Below, piece by piece: positions 1 through 5,570 of a stretch of 8,244 nucleotides of DNA (positions are counted from its first letter, which is position 1; the number at the start of each line of letters is the position of its first letter). The stretch comes from an uncultured Collinsella sp. (GTDB lineage Bacteria > Actinomycetota > Coriobacteriia > Coriobacteriales > Coriobacteriaceae): NCBI GenBank assembly GCA_959599615.1, contig CAUGKA010000083.1:1-8244 (forward strand), given 5' to 3'. A program made the position numbers and the translations under genes. The notes under the pieces are model-generated. The model had not been told where the DNA came from, ran no database searches, and saw only the letters and a list, made by a program, of their open reading frames with translations.

Positions 1-436
1 AGAAGTCGACGGCTCCCTTAATTTCCTCAGCGGTCGGGTGTCCCTTTTGGACACCGCCGGCGAGCTTGAACGGTCCCCACGTATCAAAGCCGGGGCAGCC
101 GTAGACACCCATAAAGATGGCCTGCCTCATGCGGCAGATGCCATCGATATCCTTGCCGTACCACTTGTTTTTGCCACCGTAGGTCATAAGGCCAAACACC
201 TTGTCCTGCGGCTGCAGCACGTTCGTGAGCACGCGTGCCATATCCTTGTCGATCTCGGAGTAATAAATGCCCGTGGCGACGCCGATCAGATGGTATTCGT
301 GCAGGTTGGGATACTCGTTTTTGCCGAGCGCCTTGACGTCGAGGGTATCGATCTCGGGGTGTGCCTCGACGATGGCGTCCACGAGCTTTTTCGTATTGCC
401 GTGATGGCGCGAGGCGTAGAGGATGATGGTTCGCAT
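1..436 (-). CDS. Flavodoxin-family protein, N-terminal part (cut by window edge)
   Basis: The minus strand is open from an ATG at 436-434 to the window edge, giving 145 residues with no stop, so the C-terminus is missing. It begins MRTIILYASRHHGNTKKLVD. The strand-loop YASRHHGNT (residues 7-15) matches the FMN phosphate-binding loop of flavodoxins, where the classical form is (T/S)-x-T-G-x-T. Further on, IGVATGIYYSEID and GLMTYGGKNKWYGKD fit the later strands and flavin-contacting loops of the fold. A GAAAGG ribosome site lies about eight bases before the ATG and supports this start. The protein is probably a cytoplasmic FMN-binding electron carrier or a flavodoxin-like reductase; its partner cannot be told. 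It is transcribed divergently from the sugar cluster at 594, with 157 bases between them. The flavodoxin fold assignment is good; the specific role is unknown. Confidence 0.85.
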   Translation of the reverse strand, partial: MRTIILYASRHHGNTKKLVDAIVEAHPEIDTLDVKALGKNEYPNLHEYHLIGVATGIYYSEIDKDMARVLTNVLQPQDKVFGLMTYGGKNKWYGKDIDGICRMRQAIFMGVYGCPGFDTWGPFKLAGGVQKGHPTAEEIKGAVDF

Positions 437-593
437 AAGAAGGCCTTTCAGCTGTAATTGCATCAATGTCTGTATGGTACCCCGTTGCATGGCTGGGATA
501 CCGGACGCATCGATGAACGTGCGGGTTTGTTCTATGGTTAGGATTGAAACGGGCGCTTGCGTGAAATAAAGCAGTTGTTCGAAAGGATGGGCA

Positions 594-1475
594 ATGGAAT
601 ACGCTCTCTCCAACGATTCGATTTCTATTAAGGTGTCCACGGCCGGCGGCTCGTTTACCTCGATTGAGGCCGGAGGTCGCGAGTATTTGTGGCAGGGCGA
701 TCCCGCCGTGTGGTCCGGCCAGGCGCCGATTTGCTTCCCGATTTGCGGAGGCTTGCGCGACAACAGCGCCATGACGTTTGCCGGGCATCATGTAAAGCTC
801 GCTCGCCACGGGTTTGCGCGCAAACAGGAGTGGAAGCTGCTGAGCCAGAGCGAGAACGAGCTGGCGATGTGCCTGGATTCGGAGGATAACGCGGCGCTGC
901 TGAGCGATTATCCGTATCCGTTTAGGCTCGTCGCCCGCTATACGCTCGAGGACGCCGCCGTGCGTGTCTCCTATGAGGTTACCAACGAGGGCACCGAGGA
1001 CATGCCGTTCTTTATCGGTGGGCATCCCGGCTTTAGGTGCCCGCTCGATGAGGGCGAGGCCTATACGGACTACGAGTTGCGCTTCGAGAAAGATGAGGCT
1101 GCAGAGCTTTGCACCGCTGTCCCTTCGACTGGCTTGATTGACGTGGACAAGCGCTCCAAGAACCCCATGGTGGGAAAGACGCTGCCTCTATCGCACGAGC
1201 TCTTCGATTTTGCGGAGACCATCTTTGACGTGCTCGAGAGCCGCCAGGTCACGCTTTCCAAGAAGGGCGAGGACAAGGGCGTCCGCCTGAGCTTTGAGGG
1301 CTTCCCATATCTCATTGTGTGGAGTAAGCCCGAGGGCGATTTTGTGGCAGTTGAGCCCTGGGGCGGCCTTTCGACCTGCTCCGATGAGGACGACGTGCTT
1401 GAGCATAAGCGCGGCTGCCTTGTCGCCAAGCCCAAGGAGACCGTCGCTCGCTCGTTCACGATTGAGATTCTGTAA
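594..1475 (+). CDS. Aldose 1-epimerase family protein, LacX type
   Basis: This is a 293-residue cytoplasmic protein of the galactose mutarotase-like fold, in the LacX subgroup. Such enzymes interconvert alpha and beta anomers of aldoses or phosphosugars; the substrate here is not known. Family landmarks in order are the GGR-YLWQGDP-WSGQAPICFPICGGL stretch (residues 27-54), RHGFAR with His72, FFIGGHPGFRCP with His144, and VAVEPWGG with Glu254. The two histidines and the glutamate fit the catalytic set of the superfamily. Length is normal for LacX proteins, which are shorter than classical GalM. The start is chosen because GAAAGGA at 581-587 lies six bases before the ATG; a nearby ATG at 587 is out of frame. 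The gene opens a plus-strand cluster and is followed after 59 bases by a PfkB-family kinase. In the lac operon of Gram-positive cocci lacX sits near the tagatose-6-phosphate genes, which agrees with the neighbour here. Confidence 0.88.
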   Translation: MEYALSNDSISIKVSTAGGSFTSIEAGGREYLWQGDPAVWSGQAPICFPICGGLRDNSAMTFAGHHVKLARHGFARKQEWKLLSQSENELAMCLDSEDNAALLSDYPYPFRLVARYTLEDAAVRVSYEVTNEGTEDMPFFIGGHPGFRCPLDEGEAYTDYELRFEKDEAAELCTAVPSTGLIDVDKRSKNPMVGKTLPLSHELFDFAETIFDVLESRQVTLSKKGEDKGVRLSFEGFPYLIVWSKPEGDFVAVEPWGGLSTCSDEDDVLEHKRGCLVAKPKETVARSFTIEIL

Positions 1476-1534
1476 TTCCGTTTTGTCGACTCGTATCGCG
1501 AGGCACAAGGAGCCTGCGAGATAAGGAGCTAAAA

Positions 1535-2470
1535 ATGATCCTCACCGTTACGATGAACCCGTCCGTCGATACACGCTATCAGCTCGATGAGCTCATTATC
1601 GACGACGTTAACCGTGTGACGCCCGAAAAGACCGCCGGCGGCAAGGGTCTCAACGTGGCCCGTGTACTGGGTCAGCTGGGCGACGACGTTGTGGCAACCG
1701 GTCTACTCGGCGGCCACATGGGCGCCTACATGGCCGAGCTCATGGATGCCAACGGCATTAAGAATGATTTTGTACCCATCAAGGGCGAGACTCGTATTTG
1801 CCTTAACATCCTCCACGCCGGCAACCAGACCGAGCTACTCGAGAGCGGCCCGACGATTGCCCCCGAGGAGCTCGATGCCTTTACCGCCAAGTTCGCCGAG
1901 CTTGCGAGCAAGGCCGCTGTCGTTACCATCTCGGGTTCGCTGCCCCGTGGTGTCGAGGCGGGCTACTACGCCAAGATCACGGGTATTGCCGAGAACGCCG
2001 GCGCCAAGGTGCTGCTCGATACCTCGGGTGCTTCGCTCGAGGCCGCCCTTAAGTCCGAAATTAAGCCCGAGCTGGTCAAGCCTAACCTGACCGAGATTAA
2101 CGGCCTTCTGGGCACGAGCTTTACCACCGACGATGTGGACGAGCTCCGCGCCGCGCTCGCCTCTGATGCCCGCTTCTCCGATATCCCCTGGGTCGTCGTG
2201 TCCATGGGCGCTGCCGGCTCCGTGGGCTTCCATAATGGCCGTGCATTCCGCGCCAAGACCCCCGATATCCCCGCCGTTAACGCTACGGGCTCTGGCGATT
2301 CGACCATTGCCGGCTTCGCGCATGCGATTGCTGCTGGCGCGGATGACGAGACGGTGCTGCGTACCGCCAACACCTGCGGCAAGCTCAATGCCATGGATCC
2401 CATGACTGGCCACTTGGTTATGGATCGTTGGGACGAGGTTTACAACGGCGTTGTCGTGACCGAGCTGTAG
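1535..2470 (+). CDS. PfkB-family hexose-phosphate kinase (1-phosphofructokinase / tagatose-6-phosphate kinase type)
   Basis: This 311-residue protein starts MILTVTMNPSVDTRY, the usual opening of the FruK/LacC branch of the PfkB family. PfkB signature 1 appears as AGGKGLNVARVLGQLG (residues 34-49), the middle motif as GSLPRG (134-139), KPNLTE at 182-187, and signature 2 as NATGSGDSTIAGF (249-261), with Asp255 as the expected catalytic base and the preceding glycines forming the anion hole. These enzymes use ATP to phosphorylate fructose-1-phosphate or tagatose-6-phosphate to the 1,6-bisphosphate. Sequence alone does not separate the two; the LacX-type neighbour favours tagatose-6-phosphate, while absence of a fructose PTS gene next door argues mildly against FruK. 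AAGGAG at 1523-1528, six bases before the ATG, is a strong ribosome site. The gene is intact and of normal length, and probably co-transcribed with the upstream epimerase. Confidence 0.9.
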   Translation: MILTVTMNPSVDTRYQLDELIIDDVNRVTPEKTAGGKGLNVARVLGQLGDDVVATGLLGGHMGAYMAELMDANGIKNDFVPIKGETRICLNILHAGNQTELLESGPTIAPEELDAFTAKFAELASKAAVVTISGSLPRGVEAGYYAKITGIAENAGAKVLLDTSGASLEAALKSEIKPELVKPNLTEINGLLGTSFTTDDVDELRAALASDARFSDIPWVVVSMGAAGSVGFHNGRAFRAKTPDIPAVNATGSGDSTIAGFAHAIAAGADDETVLRTANTCGKLNAMDPMTGHLVMDRWDEVYNGVVVTEL

Positions 2471-2516
2471 GAGCTTGTGCGCCGCCCCCGGCATCGGTTG
2501 CTTGCTTGTGGTTAGA

Positions 2517-2642
2517 GTTGACGGCAAGTGCGGTAGCATTATGCCGGGGCGCGACGCCGATGCTGTCGTGTTCAATCCCGACCTTACCCTGGTCGAGACG
2601 TATGTGGGTGGCAACAGCGTCGGCAATGCGTTTGCCGATTAG
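2517..2642 (+). pseudogene. C-terminal remnant of a NagA-type N-acetylhexosamine-6-phosphate deacetylase
   Basis: In the frame ending at the TAG 2640-2642 the sequence reads VDGKCGSIMPGRDADAVVFN followed by PDLTLVETYVGGNSV. This closely follows the end of NagA/AgaA-family amidohydrolases, where a pattern like GSI-PGKDADLVV-D-D-----T-VGG closes the outer beta-sandwich domain. No metal-binding or catalytic part is present. The frame stays open back through the stop of the kinase gene, but the residues before the VDGK stretch show no resemblance. The piece is about 40 residues, against roughly 370-400 for a full enzyme. It lies in the 204-base gap between the kinase and the YhcH-like gene, so most of a deacetylase gene appears to have been deleted here. 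The family call rests on pattern recognition of a short stretch; a chance or functional tiny ORF (ATG 2541) is possible but less likely. Confidence 0.62.
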
Positions 2643-2674
2643 CCGCCAAAGAAGCGATCCGAGAGGGGATTTAG

Positions 2675-3148
2675 ATGATTTACGGTGCATTGGGCGATAT
2701 CGAGGAGTACCGCGGAATGCTCAAGGGCCTCGACGTGCTGATCGACTGGCTCGAGGAGAACGACCCGGCACAGCTCGAGGTCGGCAGCCATCCGATTTTG
2801 GGTGAGAAGGTCTTTGCGAACGTCATGGCTCCCACGACGCGTCCCGAGGCAGAGGCTCACTACGAGACGCATCAGCGCTATCACGACCTGCAGATCGATG
2901 TCGAGGGTCGCGAGGCCTTTAAGGTTGCCACGGGCAGCCTGATGCTGGTCCAGGAGTTTGACGAGAAGGACGACTACGATCTGGTCGATTCCGACGCCTC
3001 GATCGCCGGCGATCTTGCCGACGACAAGTTCGCGCTGTTCGTTGCCGGCGAGCCTCACATGCCCACGCTCGAGTTCCCGGGCGATGGCGCACAGCCGGTC
3101 AAGAAGATTTGCTTTAAGCTGCTTGCCGACGCCTACTGGCAGGAGTAA
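2675..3148 (+). CDS. YhcH/YjgK/YiaL family protein (DUF386)
   Basis: This 157-residue protein belongs to the DUF386 family, which includes YhcH (NanQ), YiaL and the EbgC beta subunit of evolved beta-galactosidase. YhcH/NanQ has been linked to anomer conversion of sialic acid; other members act with diverse sugar operons, so the substrate here is open. The family pattern is clear: MIYGALGDI at the start, E64-x-H66 then YHDLQIDVEGRE (69-80), and FVAGEPHMP (122-130) with His128. The glutamate, histidines and Asp71 fit the expected metal-binding cupin pocket. Length is normal. GAGAGGGGA at 2661-2669 gives a ribosome site about six bases before the ATG. It is the last gene of the plus-strand cluster, preceded by the NagA-like remnant and followed by a strong terminator. 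The presence of two sugar epimerase-type proteins in one cluster suggests handling of sugars delivered in a fixed anomeric form. Confidence 0.9.
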   Translation: MIYGALGDIEEYRGMLKGLDVLIDWLEENDPAQLEVGSHPILGEKVFANVMAPTTRPEAEAHYETHQRYHDLQIDVEGREAFKVATGSLMLVQEFDEKDDYDLVDSDASIAGDLADDKFALFVAGEPHMPTLEFPGDGAQPVKKICFKLLADAYWQE

Positions 3149-3179
3149 CGGGCTGCTCGGCTGAGCTGTTCGTCTGATG

Positions 3180-3205
3180 GCGTGATTCCCCTAGGGAAAT
3201 CACGC
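3180..3205 (+). repeat. Near-perfect 26-base palindrome centred on CCTAGG
   Basis: Arms GCGTGATT (3180-3187) and AATCACGC (3198-3205) flank the core CCCCTAGGGA, with a single mismatch in the full dyad. The right half, CCCTAGGGAAATCACG (3189-3204), recurs exactly at 3229-3244, inside the loop and stem of the terminator that follows, 40 bases downstream. It could be a first hairpin of a two-hairpin termination region or a protein-binding site. No poly-T follows this first copy. Confidence 0.7.
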
Positions 3206-3210
3206 TAGGA

Positions 3211-3266
3211 CCCCGCCAAACGGGTTTTCCCTAGGGAAATCACGTTTGGCGGGGTTTTCTGTTTTT
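3211..3266 (+). terminator. Rho-independent terminator of the sugar cluster
   Basis: An 11-base perfect stem, CCCCGCCAAAC (3211-3221) with GTTTGGCGGGG (3244-3254), is followed by TTTTCTGTTTTT. The 22-base loop itself contains the palindrome TTTCCCTAGGGAAA (3226-3239), so the RNA would form a hairpin on a hairpin. It stands 62 bases after the stop of the YhcH-like gene and faces the end of a minus-strand gene; there is no T tract on the minus side, so it works mainly on the plus strand. Confidence 0.92.
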
Positions 3267-3283
3267 GAATAGGGAAGCCTCAT

Positions 3284-3649
3284 TTATTTGCGAAGAACAT
3301 CGGCTAGCCGCAGGATTGAAATCATCGACCGATAAGTGAGTTCCACTTTTTCGCCCGCAAGCAGTCGTTTCGAGCCAATCTCATCTAGCCCCACAAGCTG
3401 AGAAAACAGCAGGCTGCTCATCGTGCCCTCGTCAATTGATTCCCTTATGGTCTTCAAAACGTCCGTATCGTGAAGCGACGCCGAGCTGTAGGGGGCAACA
3501 CGAGCGGAACTCTCAATTAACGACGAAACAAAAGGATGGAGATGCTTTGGACATAGTCCATCAAACACCACATCCCCATTGTCATCCGAGCCGACTAGTC
3601 GCCAACTATAATGATCGACCCAGCCGTCTCCGTCATATATGGTGTCCAT
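3284..3649 (-). CDS. Hypothetical protein, 121 aa
   Basis: I do not recognise this protein. From the ATG at 3649-3647 it has 121 residues; a TTG two codons upstream is possible but the GGGAAG at about 3656-3661 is better placed for the ATG, and a stop in frame at 3676-3674 closes the ORF above. The sequence is acidic and soluble-looking, starting MDTIYDGDGWVDHYSWRLVG, with no signal peptide and no membrane segment. The C-terminal third (FSQLVGLDEIGSKRLLAGEK and after) is predicted helical with a spacing that loosely recalls a small helix-turn-helix or antitoxin-like tail, but I would not assign one. Codon use includes ATA, CTA and AGT and base composition is AT-richer than the sugar cluster, fitting acquired DNA. 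It lies downstream of a broken secreted-protein gene on the same strand, in the stretch beyond the tRNA-Thr 3' end. Confidence 0.55.
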   Translation of the reverse strand: MDTIYDGDGWVDHYSWRLVGSDDNGDVVFDGLCPKHLHPFVSSLIESSARVAPYSSASLHDTDVLKTIRESIDEGTMSSLLFSQLVGLDEIGSKRLLAGEKVELTYRSMISILRLADVLRK

Positions 3650-3743
3650 GAGCAACTTCCCGTCTAGAGAGACCTATTTGGACATCGGGGCGCAAGACCG
3701 CAATCCATATAGGACCCGCAGCAGCTCCAACCCAACGCACCAC

Positions 3744-4168
3744 TTAGGTTCCCTTTCGTACATGTGTATCAATCTGCCCCGAAATGCCGGTGAATGCAAT
3801 TCCAGACCCGTTTGTCGGATAGCAATCGACGTATTTTTGTTTTCCGCTCACAACCTTGTATAGATAAATCGTTCCAGCAAAAGAGAAGGGATCGTTCGCA
3901 ATTTTGTCCGGAAGAACTTGCCACCTCAAAATCCCGCTACCAATATGGTCAAGCTTGACCGTTCCGCCGTCCCCCTCAAAGTGGCAAGGGGATTTACCCC
4001 AGACTGAGAGTCGGCATCGCCCTCCTTAGCAGTTATCAGCAGGCTGCCCGTATAAGACTGCTAAGGCTCACCTTCAGGACAGGCAGCCTTGGCCCAAGAA
4101 GGGCCACTCAGGCAGAACAGTCCGAGCAGCATCAATACCAGCAAAAGAAAACCCTTAGTTCTTTTCAT
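3744..4168 (-). pseudogene. Broken gene for a small secreted protein (signal peptide, in-frame TAG, frameshift)
   Basis: From an ATG at 4168-4166 the minus strand encodes a clear signal peptide: MKRTK, then the hydrophobic run GFLLLVLMLLGLFCL, then SGPSWAKAA with an AxA cleavage site after residue 28. After PEGEP comes TAG at 4063-4061. The same frame then stays sensible (QSYTGSLLITAKEGDADSQS) to about 3990, and a second frame takes over (CHFEGDGGTVKLDHIGSGIL through GTIYLYKVVSGKQKYVDCYP) to a TGA/TAA-type stop at 3744. Adding one base to the C4 run at 3991-3988 would join the two frames, so one nonsense change plus one deletion restores a secreted protein of about 141 residues. No recognised domain; the exported part is rich in Gly, Ser, Tyr and Lys. 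No convincing ribosome site precedes the ATG. It lies upstream of the hypothetical gene on the same strand. A translational recoding explanation is possible but not favoured. Confidence 0.62.
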
Positions 4169-4390
4169 CTATATCGCCAATATCTCTCGACATTTGTATA
4201 TTGTGACTATTTTAGATCTATATGGCCAATTTGAGCCCTCACCATGGCAATTGTTGCAGCTGGGTTTCTTTTCATTAAGATTTCACTTTGGTAAATCACC
4301 GCCCCTAAGCATTAAACCCGAAGTCCACCGAGTGGGCCGCCGTTGACGTGGCGATGTTTGGATTGGCGCGCACGCACTCAAAATCGGCAA

Positions 4391-4414
4391 CAAAAAAGCC
4401 GCCCGAAGGCGGCT
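4391..4414 (-). terminator. Terminator of tRNA-Thr
   Basis: On the minus strand the stem AGCCGCC / GGCGGCT (plus 4414-4408 and 4403-4397) closes a TTCG tetraloop and is followed at once by TTTTTT (4397-4392). It begins 12 bases after the CCA end of the tRNA, the usual arrangement for a single-tRNA transcript. Confidence 0.93.
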
Positions 4415-4425
4415 ATCTTGTGTAA

Positions 4426-4501
4426 TGGAGCCAGCGACCGGGCTCGAACCGGTGACCCCCGCTTTACGAGAGCGGTGCTCTACCAACTGAGCTACGCTGG
4501 C
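4426..4501 (-). tRNA. tRNA-Thr (anticodon CGT), CCA encoded
   Basis: Read on the minus strand, the gene is 76 bases including an encoded CCA at 4428-4426. The acceptor stem is GCCAGCG (4501-4495) with CGCTGGC (4436-4430) and discriminator T. The D arm is GCTC-AGTTGGTA-GAGC, the anticodon arm CCGCT-CTCGTAA-AGCGG with anticodon CGT (plus 4468-4466, reading ACG threonine codons), the variable loop GGGTC, and the T arm ACCGG-TTCGAGC-CCGGT. All stems pair perfectly, so the gene looks functional. It has its own promoter and terminator. The DNA past its 3' end (below 4390) is AT-richer and holds decayed genes, the side on which islands integrate at tRNA genes, but no integrase or repeated tRNA end is visible. 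Confidence 0.97.
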
Positions 4502-4540
4502 GGCCATATGATGACGCAACTGAGGCATCAACGAGTGTCT

Positions 4541-4569
4541 ATGATACGGGACATCGCACATCCGCGCAA
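4541..4569 (-). promoter_or_regulatory. Promoter of tRNA-Thr
   Basis: On the minus strand, -35 TTGCGC (4569-4564) and -10 TATCAT (4546-4541) stand exactly 17 bases apart. A start near 4534 would leave a leader of about 33 bases before the tRNA. No competing ORF uses this stretch on that strand. Confidence 0.72.
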
Positions 4570-4594
4570 GTGTTCTGACGGCTTTTCTCACTTT

Positions 4595-4620
4595 AAATGC
4601 ACTAAATGCACTAATATTAG
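4595..4620 (+). repeat. Tandem AAATGCACT repeat followed by CTAATATTAG palindrome
   Basis: AAATGCACT occurs twice head to tail (4595-4603 and 4604-4612) and runs into the perfect 10-base palindrome CTAATATTAG (4611-4620). It lies between the divergent tRNA-Thr promoter and the PTS IIB gene. TAATAT inside it (4612-4617) could serve as a plus-strand -10 about 100 bases before that gene, with the tandem repeats filling the spacer, but no good -35 is present. An operator is possible; function is inferred only from position. Confidence 0.45.
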
Positions 4621-4717
4621 AGGCGTGATGTCTGCAGTGCCCATTTGTTACTTGACCTGCTGTTGAGTTGGTGGCCGACGTCCCGCTCGTATGGGTCTCA
4701 AACAGAATGGGGCAGCC

Positions 4718-5200
4718 ATGGCTCAACCCAAGATCCTTCTCACGCGTATCGATGACCGTTTCATTTACGGGCAAGACGTTGAGCTGTGGAACGAAGCCGT
4801 GGGCTCCAACCTTGTTCTGATCGTCAACGATGAGATCGCGGCGGATTCGCGCCATTGGGCACCTATGAGGGTGGCGGCGCCAGAAGGCGTCTGGACGCGG
4901 TTTTTCTCGGTGCAAAGGGCTATCGACATCATTCATACCGCAACGCCGCGTCAATGGATTCTGGTCATGGTAGCCTCACCTGCCGACGCGCTCGCGCTGG
5001 TTAAGGGTGGTGTGCCGATCACCAAGATTAGCATCGGCCATATGCAGGCAGGGGAGGGCAAGCGTCCTGTGACGCCCGCGGTTGCCATTGACGATGCAGA
5101 CGTCGCCGCCCTCAAAGAACTCCAAGCGCTCGGCATAGAGCTGGAAATCCGTTATCTCCCCAGCTCCGACCCAGATCCTATCGAGAACCTGCTCGCGTGA
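4718..5200 (+). CDS. Lone mannose/sorbose-family PTS IIB protein lacking the active histidine
   Basis: This 160-residue protein matches the EIIB domain of the mannose/fructose/sorbose/GalNAc PTS family along its whole length: ILLTRIDDRFIYGQD (residues 6-20), LVLIVNDEIA, VWTRFFSVQRAIDIIH, KGGVPITKISIGHMQAGEGK and ELEIRYLP near the end. In active members the first motif is RIDxRLIHGQV, whose histidine takes phosphate from EIIA and hands it to the sugar. Here the codon at 4766-4768 is TAC, so Tyr17 replaces it, and the following V is D. The protein should be unable to relay phosphate in the normal way. No IIA, IIC or IID gene is nearby. The ATG at 4718 is chosen because it matches the family's N-terminus; an in-frame ATG at 4691 would add nine atypical residues and has no ribosome site. 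It may be a decaying gene, or an EIIB turned into a binding or regulatory protein. The reading frame is otherwise clean. Confidence 0.87.
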   Translation: MAQPKILLTRIDDRFIYGQDVELWNEAVGSNLVLIVNDEIAADSRHWAPMRVAAPEGVWTRFFSVQRAIDIIHTATPRQWILVMVASPADALALVKGGVPITKISIGHMQAGEGKRPVTPAVAIDDADVAALKELQALGIELEIRYLPSSDPDPIENLLA

Positions 5201-5276
5201 TTCCTTGGGGACGGAGGAAAACGGATCGTATTTTCCCGTGGAGGAGCGGCGAGATGCCCTCGGCCAGGAATTGGGG

Positions 5277-5408
5277 CCATCTACTACTTTTGGTCGCTTA
5301 CCTCGAACAACGATGAAAATCTCAATATTAAAACCGCAGGTAGCGAACGTGCGATTTTTGAAAATAGGGGCGTATGGTCAGGGGTGCGGGAGTAAAAGTA
5401 GTAGATGG
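5277..5408. repeat. MITE-like element with 15-bp perfect terminal inverted repeats
   Basis: CCATCTACTACTTTT (5277-5291) is the exact reverse complement of AAAAGTAGTAGATGG (5394-5408). Inside, a second shorter stem is formed by TCGCT-ACCT (5294-5303, with one bulged T) and AGGTAGCGA (5338-5346). The 132 bases carry no credible gene, and no obvious target duplication is visible at the ends. Size and structure fit a miniature inverted-repeat element or a structured intergenic repeat. Copy number elsewhere in the genome is unknown from this window. Confidence 0.6.
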
Positions 5409-5464
5409 GCGCAATCTGTAGCGCGCCGATTTCAGGCATGTTGGCGCATGTGTCGGAGCTATGA

Positions 5465-5507
5465 AAAGAGTGTCCCTTTCGACTAGTCTTTTAGAACGTC
5501 AATGACT
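5465..5507. repeat. Direct repeat, left copy (flanks the ATPase gene)
   Basis: The stretch starts AAAGAGTGTCCC, then has TTT, CGACTAGTC (holding the palindrome GACTAGTC at 5481-5488), TTAG-AACG, and ends AATGACT. It matches 7002-7048 at about 38 of 43 positions with small insertions in the right copy. The copies have the same orientation and enclose the ATPase gene and its promoter region. Confidence 0.8.
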
Positions 5508-5520
5508 GCACCACAGCTTA

Positions 5521-5540
5521 AGCCGTTCGCAAAAACGGCT
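5521..5540. other. Stem-loop AGCCGTT / AACGGCT
   Basis: AGCCGTT (5521-5527) and AACGGCT (5534-5540) form a 7-base perfect stem with the loop CGCAAA. The flank is not a proper T tract on either strand, so it is a weak terminator at best. It sits between the left direct repeat and the phased repeats of the ATPase gene. Confidence 0.5.
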
Positions 5541-5570
5541 CCTAAATCTGTTTCGTTAATTGAATTGCGT

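Noticed and set aside
84..1025. 313-codon open frame on the minus strand
   Set aside because: It overlaps the flavodoxin gene and the LacX-type epimerase, both with clear family motifs; GC-rich coding DNA gives long antisense frames, and its product resembles nothing.
2518..2544. TTGACG followed by CATTAT/TTATGC as a promoter for the YhcH-like gene
   Set aside because: The spacing is only 13-15 bases and the sequence is explained as part of the NagA remnant frame.
1835..2626. 263-codon open frame on the minus strand
   Set aside because: It is antisense to the PfkB kinase, with no motif and an unlikely composition; the kinase has both PfkB signatures and a strong ribosome site.
3592..3601. 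CGACTAGTCG, the same 10-base palindrome as in the right direct repeat (7017-7026)
   Set aside because: It lies inside the hypothetical coding sequence and the flanks do not match the repeats, so a chance match is the simplest view.
4231..4275. Short minus-strand ORF of 22 codons starting MKRNPAATIAM
   Set aside because: It is too short, has no family resemblance and only a weak ribosome site; it would be one of many such frames in AT-rich DNA.
4283..4954. 223-codon open frame on the minus strand
   Set aside because: It runs through the tRNA-Thr gene and its promoter and antisense to the IIB gene, so it is not a gene.
5205..5486. 93-codon open frame on the plus strand
   Set aside because: It runs through the inverted-repeat element and into the left direct repeat and has no domain; more likely a chance frame over repeats.
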